64,000 nt of DNA. Origin: [Clostridium] celerecrescens 18A. GTDB taxonomy: Bacteria; Bacillota; Clostridia; Lachnospirales; Lachnospiraceae. Positions 34,728 to 43,517 of the stretch are shown in pieces. Position 1 is the stretch's first letter. Every line of letters starts with the position of its first letter. A program made the translations under genes and the position numbers. The notes below the pieces were generated by a model, which saw nothing but the letters and a program-made list of their open reading frames with translations, made no database searches and was not told the origin of the DNA. The stretch lies in the NCBI RefSeq assembly GCF_002797975.1, contig NZ_PGET01000001.1, positions 1,116,001 through 1,180,000 of the forward strand, in the 5' to 3' direction.

Positions 34728-36503
34728 ATGGAAAGAAAGAATATAAGCATTCGTTATACTATTTTTGTATATTTTACCGTGACTGCTTTGGCAGCCAGTC
34801 TTTTGATCACCTTTTCCTTATATCAGCGCCTTTCCACCCAGGTGGGAGAAATGGTGCAGGAGGAAAACCAGAGCCTTATTCATCAAGTAGCCAGGTCTGT
34901 GGAATCCTATCTGCTTACGGTCATGAAGCTGTCGGATTCCCTGTATTATGGCGCCGTGAAAAATGCGGATCTTTCTTCGGAATCCATTAATAACGAGATC
35001 ACGCTCCTATATGATAACAACAAGGATAATGTGGACAACATCGCGCTCTTTTCCCAATCAGGCACCATGGTGGAAGCAGTTCCTGCCGCAAGGCTTAAAA
35101 GCGGCCTTGACGTGACAAGGGAAAATTGGTTTTTAAATGCTTTGGAGAAGACGGAAAACCAACATTTCTCTTATCCCCACGTACAGTATATTTTTGACAG
35201 CAATGAAAACCAGTACCGGTGGGTGATATCTTTATCAAGGGCCGTGGAGCTGACAGAAGGAACTTCTACCACTCAGGGCGTGCTTTTGGTGGATTTAAGC
35301 TATTCCAGCCTGGAACATCTTTTTGACGGAGTGACTACAGGTAAGGGCGGCTATGTGTATCTGATCAGCAATGACGGGCAGATCCTGTACCATCCCAAGA
35401 TCCAGCTCATCGATTCCGGCCGGATGCAGGAGAACAATCTGGTGGCAGCCGGCTATAAAGATGGAAACCACCGGGAGGAATTTCAGGGGGAGACCCGGAT
35501 CATTACGGTAAAATCCATTGGTTATACAGGTTGGAAGATCATTGGAGTGACGCCTAAAAATGTGGTTTCTTTAAATTCCATTAAGACCAGGCTTTTTATC
35601 GTGTTCCTCATAACCCTGATCCTGTTTATACTCGCCCTGATTAACTCTTATATATCATCTCGTATCACCAATCCAATTAAGGAGCTGGAAAAATCCGTGG
35701 GAATTCTGGAAGAGGGAAATCTGCAGGCGGCAATATCCATCGGAGGGTCCTATGAAATCCAGCATCTGGGAAATTCCATCAAAAATATGGCAAAGCAGAT
35801 CCGGGTCCTGATGGATGACATCGTAGCGGAGCATGAGGCTAAAAGAAAACAGGAATTTGATACCTTACAGTCACAGATCAATCCCCATTTCCTTTATAAT
35901 ACCCTTGATATCATCGTGTGGATGATTGAAAACGAGCAAAAGGCGGAGGCGGTCAAGGCGGTGACAGCCCTGGCCCGGTTTTTCCGGATCAGCTTAAGCA
36001 AGGGAAGGAGCATTATTACGGTCAGGGATGAATTGGAGCATGTCCGGAATTATTTGATGATCCAGCACATGCGTTTTAAGAATAAATTCTCCTACGAAAT
36101 TGATGCATCTGAGGAATGTATGGAGCTTTCCTGTTTAAAGCTGGTTTTACAGCCGCTTGTGGAAAATGCCATCTATCACGGAATGGAGTTTATGGATGGG
36201 GATGGAGAAATTATTTTAAAGGTCTGGAAGGAGGGAGATGACTTAATCTTTATGGTGAAGGACAATGGCCTTGGAATGACAGAGGACCAGGTGGCGGGCT
36301 TATTTTCCGATCAGGTCCATGTCACTTCAAAGAAGGGTTCGGGGATTGGTGTGAAAAACGTCAATGAGAGGATCAAGCTGTATTTTGGGGAAAAGTACGG
36401 CCTGACCATTGAGTCAGAGCCTGATGAAGGAACGGTGATCACCATCTGCCTTCCCGCTGTTCCCTATAGTTATGCCTCTATGCCTGAAGAGCATGGGCGA
36501 TGA
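34728..36503 (+). CDS. Sensor histidine kinase, YesM/LytS-like, with HAMP domain
   Basis: 591 residues. Membrane segments at about 12-34 and 285-308 bracket a Cache-like extracellular domain; a HAMP linker (ITNPIKELEKSVGILEEGN) leads to the His_kinase box SQINPHFLYNTLDII (about 380-394) and an ATPase domain with LQPLVENAIYHG, DNGLGM and GSGIGVKNV. It follows the interrupted YesN-type regulator and precedes two membrane-anchored sugar-binding proteins, a layout like sugar-sensing kinase/binding-protein complexes. Its last codons (MPEEHGR) lie within a copy of the 52-bp intergenic repeat, so the C-terminus may have been rewritten by insertion of that element. Confidence 0.92.
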   Translation: MERKNISIRYTIFVYFTVTALAASLLITFSLYQRLSTQVGEMVQEENQSLIHQVARSVESYLLTVMKLSDSLYYGAVKNADLSSESINNEITLLYDNNKDNVDNIALFSQSGTMVEAVPAARLKSGLDVTRENWFLNALEKTENQHFSYPHVQYIFDSNENQYRWVISLSRAVELTEGTSTTQGVLLVDLSYSSLEHLFDGVTTGKGGYVYLISNDGQILYHPKIQLIDSGRMQENNLVAAGYKDGNHREEFQGETRIITVKSIGYTGWKIIGVTPKNVVSLNSIKTRLFIVFLITLILFILALINSYISSRITNPIKELEKSVGILEEGNLQAAISIGGSYEIQHLGNSIKNMAKQIRVLMDDIVAEHEAKRKQEFDTLQSQINPHFLYNTLDIIVWMIENEQKAEAVKAVTALARFFRISLSKGRSIITVRDELEHVRNYLMIQHMRFKNKFSYEIDASEECMELSCLKLVLQPLVENAIYHGMEFMDGDGEIILKVWKEGDDLIFMVKDNGLGMTEDQVAGLFSDQVHVTSKKGSGIGVKNVNERIKLYFGEKYGLTIESEPDEGTVITICLPAVPYSYASMPEEHGR

Positions 36504-36560
36504 AAAGGAATCACCCTTCGGGTATCCCTATATGTCCAAAAAGCATGGGCAATGAAAAGG
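36480..36560 (+). repeat. Two tandem copies of the 52-bp intergenic element
   Basis: ATGCCTGAAGAGCATGGGC (from 36480) and ATGTCCAAAAAGCATGGGC (from 36532) are 52 bases apart, separated by GGAATCACCCTTCGGGTATC. The first copy overlaps the end of the kinase gene; the second supplies AAAAGGAAAA before ATG 36571. Confidence 0.85.
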
Positions 36561-36570
36561 AAAATAGATT

Positions 36571-37542
36571 ATGACAAAACAGGAGAAAATTTTATGGACT
36601 CTGCTGGCGGGAGTGCTTGTGTTCCTGTTTCTTTTATCCTCTACGGATTTGATCATTAAGGAGAAGAAAACAGAAATATATCCGGTTTCCGTCATCATCG
36701 GCGATACTTCCGATGACTATTACGTGAATTTCAGAAAGGGTGCTGATAAGGCGGCAGAGGAGTACAATGTAGATATCAGCTTTATTACACTCTATGAGAA
36801 AGGGGATGCCAATCAGCAGATAGAACTGGTTCAGAGGGAGATTAACGACGGCGCATCAGCTGTGGTCCTGATCCCCGTAAAGCCGGTGGAATGTGTAAAA
36901 AAGATGGATGATATGGTTTTAAACAGTCCTGCCGTTATGTTGGGGAACTTACCTCCCAATGATCAGGTAAAAAGCGGCATATCTCCGGATTATGAGGAGG
37001 AGGGAGGATTGCTGGGACAGGCAATTGCAGCGGAGAATTCCCCGGATATCCCTGTATGGATTTTTACGGAAGGACTTGAGTATGGGTATAACAGGGAGAT
37101 ATATGACGGATTGGTATCCGCTCTTTCAAAATCCGGATTTTCCATGAAGCTTTTTGAGAATAAGACGGAGGGCACCATCCGGGAGGCCATCGAGGGCATG
37201 GTCTATCCTGGAAGCGGAAAAGCAGTTATTGCAGCGATTGATGTAAGGAGCCTTGATGAGTCCGCGGATATCATTTCAGGGAGCCCGGTATATGGCAATG
37301 TCATTGAAGGACTTTACGGAATCGGCAGTACGACCAAACTTTTAAAGGAACTGGACATTGGGATTATTAAGGGACTGGTGGTAAGTGACCAGTTTGATGC
37401 GGGTTATATGAGCATCGAAAAGGCTGTGGAAGCGGTTCATGGGGGGCTTCAAAGAACACAAATTGTTTTGGATTCTTACTATATTCAGAAGGCCAATCTA
37501 CGGGAAAGCAAATTTGAAAGGATTTTGTATCCAATTGATTGA
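36571..37542 (+). CDS. Membrane-anchored periplasmic-binding-type sugar sensor
   Basis: 323 residues with one N-terminal hydrophobic segment (about 8-28) and no lipobox Cys, so it is anchored rather than released. The rest is a type-I periplasmic-binding fold (ribose/galactose class): VSVIIGDTSDDYYVNFRKGA, QQIELVQREINDGASAVVLIP and KAVIAAIDVRS. It lacks the Ca2+ loop found in its neighbours. No permease follows directly; the position between a kinase and another anchored binding protein suggests a sensing partner, as for XylFII with LytS in Clostridium. The ligand is unknown. Confidence 0.75.
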   Translation: MTKQEKILWTLLAGVLVFLFLLSSTDLIIKEKKTEIYPVSVIIGDTSDDYYVNFRKGADKAAEEYNVDISFITLYEKGDANQQIELVQREINDGASAVVLIPVKPVECVKKMDDMVLNSPAVMLGNLPPNDQVKSGISPDYEEEGGLLGQAIAAENSPDIPVWIFTEGLEYGYNREIYDGLVSALSKSGFSMKLFENKTEGTIREAIEGMVYPGSGKAVIAAIDVRSLDESADIISGSPVYGNVIEGLYGIGSTTKLLKELDIGIIKGLVVSDQFDAGYMSIEKAVEAVHGGLQRTQIVLDSYYIQKANLRESKFERILYPID

Positions 37543-37557
37543 GATGGGGGATGGAAT

Positions 37558-38580
37558 ATGAAGAAACGATATGGTATCCTGGCGGTGGTGGTTATCCTGC
37601 TGCTGACACTTTGGGGTGTGTTTTATCAGAGCAGGAAGGAGGGCGGAAGGGAAGAAAAAAAGTCCATACGTATCGGGGTGACCCTATACCGTGGAGATGA
37701 TTCCTTTATCAATACGCTCAGGGGAAATATTGAGGAACAGGCCAAGGAATATGAAAAGGAAACAGGTATTAAGGTAGTCATGGATATTGTGGATGCCAAG
37801 GGGAATCAGAATACCCAGAACAGTCAGGTAGACCGTTTTATTTCCCTTGGCTATGATGCTATCTGCGTGAATATTGTGGACCGCTCCGTGGCCTCCAATA
37901 TCATCAGCAAAGCCATGGATGCCAGTCTTCCTGTGGTGTTCTTTAACCGGGAACCGGTGGAGGAGGATATGCGTCGATGGGAAAAGCTCTACTATGTGGG
38001 AGAAAATGCAAAAGAGTCTGCAACCCTGCAGGGTAACATCCTGGTAGATGCTTACAAAAAAGATCCTTCTTCCCTTGACTTAAATGGGGATGGAAAGGTC
38101 AGCTATGTCCTTTTGGAAGGAGAAAACAGCCATCAGGACTCTTTGATCCGTACGGAATGGTCCATTCAGACCTTAAAGGATGGCGGAGTTCCGTTAGAAA
38201 AGATCACCGGCGGAATAGCCAATTGGGACAGAAGCCAGGCATCCGCCTGGATGGAGCAGTGGCTTTCGGAGTATTCGGATGAGGTGGAAGTGGTGATATG
38301 CAACAATGATGACATGGCTTTGGGAGCTGCTGACGCTCTGGAACGGAAAGGGGACATGAGGCCTGTTAAAATTGTAGGGATAGACGGTACGCCTCAGGGG
38401 CTTGAAGGTCTGCGCACGGGAAAACTGTTTGGAACAGTTCAATGTGACAGCCAGGAATATGCAAATGTTATTTTTAAAATTGCTGCTGCGGAATCTCTTG
38501 GTCAAAGTGTACAGGAAATTGTAAAATTAGACCAGGATAAGTATTATGAATGCAGACAGAAGGCACTGACCGCCCAGTAA
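37558..38580 (+). CDS. Membrane-anchored MglB-like galactose-type binding protein
   Basis: 340 residues with an N-terminal hydrophobic anchor (about 5-22) lacking a lipobox. It shows the hexose-binding class of MglB: GVTLYRGDDSFINTLRG at the start of the domain, VVFFNREP, the EF-hand-like Ca2+ loop DLNGDGKVSY (about 178-187), CNNDDMALGAADAL and VGIDGTPQGL. Fifteen bases after the previous gene with a GGGGGATGG site. Together with the 36571 protein it probably feeds signals to the kinase at 34728, since the transport-dedicated MglB follows separately. A palindrome overlaps its stop codon. Confidence 0.8.
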   Translation: MKKRYGILAVVVILLLTLWGVFYQSRKEGGREEKKSIRIGVTLYRGDDSFINTLRGNIEEQAKEYEKETGIKVVMDIVDAKGNQNTQNSQVDRFISLGYDAICVNIVDRSVASNIISKAMDASLPVVFFNREPVEEDMRRWEKLYYVGENAKESATLQGNILVDAYKKDPSSLDLNGDGKVSYVLLEGENSHQDSLIRTEWSIQTLKDGGVPLEKITGGIANWDRSQASAWMEQWLSEYSDEVEVVICNNDDMALGAADALERKGDMRPVKIVGIDGTPQGLEGLRTGKLFGTVQCDSQEYANVIFKIAAAESLGQSVQEIVKLDQDKYYECRQKALTAQ

Positions 38581-38678
38581 TGGGCGGTCAGTTGTGCATA
38601 GTGAGTAAAAATATCGAATTATTTTGATATAAAAAGGAAGAATCTAAAAAAATCGATACATATCCAAAAAAAATTATA

Positions 38679-38707
38679 TGGAAAACTGCACAAAAGAAAG
38701 CTATAAT
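38679..38707 (+). promoter_or_regulatory. Promoter of the mglBAC operon
   Basis: TGGAAA (38679-38684), a 17-base spacer and TATAAT (38702-38707). ATCGATA motifs near 38652 and 38733 flank the promoter and could be regulator sites. The mglB start is 62 bases downstream. Confidence 0.5.
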
Positions 38708-38769
38708 GTGCATGTCGGTAAGGTAAAAACACCAATCGATAACAATATAATGATAAGGGAGGATTTATC

Positions 38770-39888
38770 ATGAGATTACTCAAAAAAGCATTAGCAGTAG
38801 GCCTTGCCTCAGCAATGGTATTTTCCATGGCAGGCTGTGGAGCAGGTACCAAGGCAACAACAGCGGCACCAGAGGCTACTACGGCAGCAGAGACCAAGAA
38901 GGAGGAGGCAAGCGCAGAGACCACAGCAGAAGCAGTGAAAGATGCTGTTGGCGGAGATGTAGCGGATAAGAAAGTCGGTATCTCAATTTACAAATTTGAT
39001 GATAACTTTATGACACTTTACCGTACAGAGCTTCAGCGCTATCTGACAGAGGACTTAGGCTTTAAGAAAGAAAATGTTGTAATCCAGGATGGTAAGGGTG
39101 ATCAGGCTGAACAGACCAACCAGATCCAGAACTTCATTACCCAGAAATACGATGTATTGATTTTAAACCTTGTGCAGGCTTCTTCTGCTCCGGAAATCAC
39201 AGATATGTGTAAGGAAGCAGGAATCCCGGTTGTTTACATTAACCGTGAGCCAGATACTCAGGAAGAGCAGAGATGGAGTGACGACAAGATTAACGCTACT
39301 TATGTAGGTTGTGATGCCAGACAGTCCGGTACCTATCAGGGAGAAGAGATTTTTGAAACTTCCAACAAGGGCGATATTAACGGTGACGGCGTTGTTTCTT
39401 ATATCATGATCCAGGGTGACCCTGAGAACGTAGATGCTCAGTACAGAACAGAATTCTCTGTTAAGGCTCTTACAGATTCCGGCATGCAGGTTAAAGAACT
39501 GTTAAAGCAGCGTGGCGACTGGGATCAGGCAAAAGCTCAACAGATCGCTCAGGATGCTTTAACACAGTTTGGTGATCAGATTGAAGTAATCTTCTGCAAC
39601 AACGATGCTATGGCACTTGGTGCTCTTCAGGCAATTGAGGCAGCAGGACGTACAGTAGACAAAGACATCTATTTAGTAGGTGTTGATGCTCTGACAGAGG
39701 CTGTTCAGAACGTTATCGATGGCAAGCAGACAGGTACTGTATTCAATGACCACTTCTCACAGGCTCGTACAGCAGGCGATATGGCTGTTAAGTTTATCAA
39801 GGGTGAATCCGTTGATAATGTAAACATGGTAGACTATATTAAGGTTACCAAGGATAATGCTCAGGAAATTCTTGATAAATTAAAATAA
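38770..39888 (+). CDS. mglB: Galactose/methyl-galactoside-binding lipoprotein MglB
   Basis: 372 residues: signal sequence with lipobox SMAGC (Cys about 19), an Ala/Thr/Glu-rich linker to about residue 60, then the binding domain. GISIYKFDDNFMTLYR, YINREPDTQEEQRW, the Ca2+ loop DINGDGVVSY, CNNDAMALGALQAIE and VGVDALTEAV match glucose/galactose-binding proteins. An AAGGGAGGA site precedes it. It captures the hexose for MglA/MglC and may also serve chemotaxis. A terminator-like hairpin after it keeps the lipoprotein in excess over the ATPase and permease. Confidence 0.92.
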   Translation: MRLLKKALAVGLASAMVFSMAGCGAGTKATTAAPEATTAAETKKEEASAETTAEAVKDAVGGDVADKKVGISIYKFDDNFMTLYRTELQRYLTEDLGFKKENVVIQDGKGDQAEQTNQIQNFITQKYDVLILNLVQASSAPEITDMCKEAGIPVVYINREPDTQEEQRWSDDKINATYVGCDARQSGTYQGEEIFETSNKGDINGDGVVSYIMIQGDPENVDAQYRTEFSVKALTDSGMQVKELLKQRGDWDQAKAQQIAQDALTQFGDQIEVIFCNNDAMALGALQAIEAAGRTVDKDIYLVGVDALTEAVQNVIDGKQTGTVFNDHFSQARTAGDMAVKFIKGESVDNVNMVDYIKVTKDNAQEILDKLK

Positions 39889-39911
39889 TTTCCAGCAGCC
39901 GGTAAAAGAAA

Positions 39912-39942
39912 CGGGTGTGTCGGTAAGGCACACCCGATTTTT
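39912..39942 (+). terminator. Attenuating terminator between mglB and mglA
   Basis: CGGGTGTG (39912-39919) pairs with CACACCCG (39929-39936), followed by ATTTTT. Confidence 0.85.
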
Positions 39943-39960
39943 AAAGGTATCCGGAGTTAC

Positions 39961-40010
39961 AGGTGTCCCTTAATGCCCAGAAAGCATGGGCTATAAATAG
40001 GAAAGGAGAA
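39961..40010 (+). repeat. Intergenic hairpin element before mglA
   Basis: AGGTGTCCCTTAATGCCCAG leads into AAAGCATGGGC and ends with ATAGGAAAGGAGAAAC, six bases from ATG 40016. The hairpin GCCC/GGGC and the ribosome site come from the element. Confidence 0.8.
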
Positions 40011-40015
40011 ACGGG

Positions 40016-41572
40016 ATGGCAGAGGAATACAGACTGGAAATGATAGGGGTCAGCAAATCCTTCCCTGGTGTTAAAGCGCTCGATAAAATCAACTTAAAAG
40101 TACGTCCCGGTACCGTTCATGCCTTAATGGGTGAGAACGGAGCAGGTAAGTCGACCCTTATGAAATGCCTTTTCGGCATTTATAAAATGGATGAAGGAAA
40201 TGTTCTTATTGACGGGAAGGATGTGAGCATCGCAAATCCCGATGATGCCCTTCGCAAAGGGCTTGCTATGGTGCATCAGGAGCTGCAGCCGGTTCCGGCT
40301 CGTTCCATTGCGGAAAATATGTACCTTGGAAGGTATCCTTTAATAAAAATAGGTCCGTTAAAGATGATTGACCATAAGACCATGAATCAGGAAGCGGAAA
40401 AGTGGTTAAAAGATGTAAAAATGAGTTTTAATCCCAGGGCAAAACTTGGGACACTATCAATCGGACAAATGCAGTCAGTGGAAATTGCAAAGGCAGTGAG
40501 CCAGAATGCAAAGCTGGTAATTTTGGATGAACCGACCTCATCACTGACTGATAATGAAGTGGAAGCGCTGTTTCGGATTATCAGGGATTTAAAATCCCGC
40601 GGTGTTTCTATGATATATATCAGCCATAAGATGGCAGAAATCCGGCAGATTGCCGATGACATTACAATCATGCGAGATGGAACGTACGTAGGCTCCTGGG
40701 AGGTAAAGGACATTTCGGATGATGAAATCGTAAAGCAGATGGTCGGCCGGGAATTAAGCAACGTCTATCCGCCAAAGGAAGACTATCGGACAGATGAAAC
40801 TGTTTTAAAAGTAAGTCATGTAAGCAGCATCCACGCACGCTCCTTCCGGGATTGTTCCTTTGAATTAAAGAAAGGAGAAATTCTGGGATTTGGAGGCCTG
40901 GTAGGTGCTCAGAGAACAGAATTGATGGAAGCGATTTTTGGTATGCGCCATATTGCAAGCGGTGAAATTGAAATACTTGGTAAAAAGGTGACGATCAAGC
41001 GTCCCCAGGATGCCATCAATGATTCTGTGGGAATGATCACAGAGGACAGACGAGGAACCGGCATTATTGGCTGCTTAAGCATTGCAGATAATACGGCCAT
41101 AGCCTCTTACCGGAATTATACCAAGGCTGGAACCATTAACAGCAAAAAGGTGGGGGAGGTTGTAAAAGAGAGCATCGCAAAGCTGAGCATCAAGACGCCC
41201 AATGACAAGACCCTGATACAATCTCTGTCAGGAGGGAACCAGCAAAAGGTGATCATCGCCAGATGGCTGGCGAATAACCCGGATATTCTGATTATGGATG
41301 AACCCACCAGAGGAATTGACGTCGGTGCTAAATATGAGATTTATCAGATCATGATAGATCTGGTAAAGCAGGGAAAATCGATTATCATGATTTCCTCCGA
41401 AATGCCGGAACTGATCGGCATGTCAAACCGGATCATCGTTATGTGCAATGGCCATATTACCGGAGAACTGGAAGATGATGAGGCAACTCAGGAGAAAATA
41501 ATGGCATTTGCCACAAAATTCGATTTAAACGATAAAGTTACAGAAAATTTCACACAGGAGGTTAAATCATGA
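40016..41572 (+). CDS. mglA: Galactose/methyl-galactoside ABC transporter ATP-binding protein MglA
   Basis: 518 residues with two ABC ATPase cassettes, typical of CUT2 importers. First cassette: Walker A GENGAGKST (about 39-47), signature LSIGQMQSVEIAKA, Walker B LVILDEPTSSL. Second: degenerate Walker A region GGLVGAQRTELME, signature LSGGNQQKVIIARW and Walker B ILIMDEPTRGID. It energises uptake by MglC. Its end overlaps the mglC start by four bases. The ribosome site belongs to a copy of the intergenic element. Confidence 0.94.
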   Translation: MAEEYRLEMIGVSKSFPGVKALDKINLKVRPGTVHALMGENGAGKSTLMKCLFGIYKMDEGNVLIDGKDVSIANPDDALRKGLAMVHQELQPVPARSIAENMYLGRYPLIKIGPLKMIDHKTMNQEAEKWLKDVKMSFNPRAKLGTLSIGQMQSVEIAKAVSQNAKLVILDEPTSSLTDNEVEALFRIIRDLKSRGVSMIYISHKMAEIRQIADDITIMRDGTYVGSWEVKDISDDEIVKQMVGRELSNVYPPKEDYRTDETVLKVSHVSSIHARSFRDCSFELKKGEILGFGGLVGAQRTELMEAIFGMRHIASGEIEILGKKVTIKRPQDAINDSVGMITEDRRGTGIIGCLSIADNTAIASYRNYTKAGTINSKKVGEVVKESIAKLSIKTPNDKTLIQSLSGGNQQKVIIARWLANNPDILIMDEPTRGIDVGAKYEIYQIMIDLVKQGKSIIMISSEMPELIGMSNRIIVMCNGHITGELEDDEATQEKIMAFATKFDLNDKVTENFTQEVKS

Positions 41573-42603
41573 CATCGAAGAAGGTTAATTCTAAAGATTT
41601 ACCTATGCAAACAAATAAAGTTAATATAAAGGATTTTCTTATTAATAATGGAATCATCGTCGTTCTCATCATGCTGGCGATTTTTACTGCAATTAAACAG
41701 CCATCCTTTGGTACCCCTGATAACTTAAAAAACATCGCTTTAAACGTAGCGCCCCGTTTTATCATTGCCTGCGGCGTATCCGGATGTCTGATCACCAGAG
41801 GTACAGATCTTTCCGCCGGACGTATGGTAGGGCTATCTGCCTGCCTTGCAGGTACTTTGCTTCAGAAACCAGGATATAGCGGAAAGTTTTTCCCAAATCT
41901 TCCTGATTTCGGAATCTGGTGGGTATTCGTAGTCCTGTTAATCTGTATCGCTGTTTGTGCGATTTTCGGTCTGATCAATGGTATGGTTGTTTCTTTTCTT
42001 CAGGTTCCGGCTTTTATCGGAACTTTAGGTATGCAGCTGATTGTTTACGGTGTCTGCCTTGTTTATACCAATGCGACTCCAATCGGCGGTTACCGTCCTG
42101 CCTATACAGAGGTAGCAAAGGGCAGGCTTTTTGGATTCATTCCTTATCTGTTCCTAATTGCCCTTGCAGTCGGGTTTGTGATCTGGTTTATTTATAATAA
42201 AACACCACACGGCAAATATATGTACGCCATCGGCGGAAACGAGCAGGCAGCGGAAGTTTCCGGCGTTAATACAAAAAAAACGAAAATCATCATTTATGTA
42301 ACAGCAGCAGCCCTTTATGCATTGGGAGGTTTCCTTGTAGGCGCTAAATCCGGCGGTTCCTCCGTTAATATGGGAATGGGCTGGGAGCTGGAAGCCATTG
42401 CGGCATGTACCATCGGAGGCGTATCTGTAAATGGTGGTATTGGTAAGGTATCCGGTGTTCTGATCGGAGTACTGGTATTTGAAATCTTGAAGACCTGTCT
42501 GCAGTATCTGGGCGTTGATACCAACTTTCAGTATATTGCACAGGGAATTGTAATTGTAGTTGCGATTGCTCTGGACATCAGAAAGTATATTGCAAAGAAG
42601 TAA
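41569..42603 (+). CDS. mglC: Galactose/methyl-galactoside ABC transporter permease MglC
   Basis: 344 residues with about ten hydrophobic segments. The CUT2 permease motif is clear: GTDLSAGRMVGLSACLAG (about 77-94), NGMVVSFLQVPAFIGTLGM, and the ATPase-contact region YAIGGNEQAAEVSGVNTKKTK. The unusually long N-terminus is typical of clostridial MglC. It overlaps mglA by four bases and is followed by two hairpin terminators, ending the mgl operon. Confidence 0.94.
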   Translation: MTSKKVNSKDLPMQTNKVNIKDFLINNGIIVVLIMLAIFTAIKQPSFGTPDNLKNIALNVAPRFIIACGVSGCLITRGTDLSAGRMVGLSACLAGTLLQKPGYSGKFFPNLPDFGIWWVFVVLLICIAVCAIFGLINGMVVSFLQVPAFIGTLGMQLIVYGVCLVYTNATPIGGYRPAYTEVAKGRLFGFIPYLFLIALAVGFVIWFIYNKTPHGKYMYAIGGNEQAAEVSGVNTKKTKIIIYVTAAALYALGGFLVGAKSGGSSVNMGMGWELEAIAACTIGGVSVNGGIGKVSGVLIGVLVFEILKTCLQYLGVDTNFQYIAQGIVIVVAIALDIRKYIAKK

Positions 42604-42618
42604 TTCCTTTAAGGAGCG

Positions 42619-42711
42619 CCCCGCAGCTTTTACGGGGTTTTTAGAAAAAGGAATCGGAGCAGGGGCAGCGGACTCTTAAGAGTAATTCCGCCTTTGTTCC
42701 GGTTCCTTTTT
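42619..42711 (+). terminator. Double terminator after mglC
   Basis: CCCCG (42619-42623) pairs with CGGGG (42633-42637) and runs into TTTTT. A second, longer stem follows with AAAAAGGAATCGGAGCA (from 42645) opposite TGTTCCGGTTCCTTTTT (to 42711), able to stop both strands. A third palindrome (GCGAGCCG ... CGGCTCGC, 42734-42785) lies before the end of the leftward CYTH gene. Confidence 0.85.
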
Positions 42712-42800
42712 ATGAATGATGTTTCTATGAATGGCGAGCCGTAAGAGTCTGGAAAAGAGGTATCCTTTGGACTCCTGCGGCTCGCTTTATTCATAAAATA

Positions 42801-43253
42801 TTATGGAAGCTGGCTTAGCCTGCTGTTCTGATATTCTCCTGAAAACGTTACGTCTTCTCCAAACCAGGAGGGAGGAATGAAGTTTTCAGCTTCTTCTCGT
42901 TCCGGGAATTCCACTTCGGCTAATATTAACCCTTTAAAGCGTCCATCAAAGACATCCAGTTCTATGATCAGATGATCGGAACCTTTTAGGGGGATCAGAT
43001 ATCGTTTTTTTGTAAGAATATGGCCATCCGCTTTTTTGATTAAGTGTTCATAGGACTCTGGTGTCAAAGGAAGATTGTATTCCTCCCGTTCCAAAAGTCC
43101 CTTTGATTTGTAGGTAAGGTAATAGGAGTCATCCTCCCTGCGGATCCGTACAACAGGTTCTGTTGAGAGATATCCCTGTTCTATGAAGTGACAAGGATAG
43201 GCGGTGTAATCAGCCGGCGGGTGGGGTATGAGATATTTACGTTCTATTTCCAT
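42801..43253 (-). CDS. CYTH-domain protein (triphosphate tunnel metalloenzyme family)
   Basis: 150 residues beginning with MEIERKYL, the ExExK signature of CYTH proteins. Alternating basic and acidic strands follow: VRIRRED, YLTYKS, KKRYLI, ELDVFD and LAEVEFP, which line the tunnel that binds triphosphates and metal ions. Bacterial members hydrolyse inorganic triphosphate or similar. It is a single leftward gene between two rightward sugar loci and faces the MglB-like operon across a 264-base gap. The start has a GGAGGAATTT-type ribosome site. Confidence 0.9.
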   Translation of the reverse strand: MEIERKYLIPHPPADYTAYPCHFIEQGYLSTEPVVRIRREDDSYYLTYKSKGLLEREEYNLPLTPESYEHLIKKADGHILTKKRYLIPLKGSDHLIIELDVFDGRFKGLILAEVEFPEREEAENFIPPSWFGEDVTFSGEYQNSRLSQLP

Positions 43254-43517
43254 GGGAAATTCCTCCTGCTATAATGTTTTGTACTGCCATATGCGGCCAG
43301 TATGTCATGGACAATAAGTTTATTAATACCTGGCCAGGTTTTTCTGTTATACCATGAAAGCAATGAGATAAGCACTGCAAAGCGGTAAGGCTAATGCGAC
43401 ACGATGATAGATGCCTGCGTCATTATACCACATGGGAACAAAAAGTAGAAGGTGGTGGCAAAAAAAGAAAAAACGTGGTAATATGGGGAAAACAATGGAA
43501 TTCAGGAGATTTTGGAC

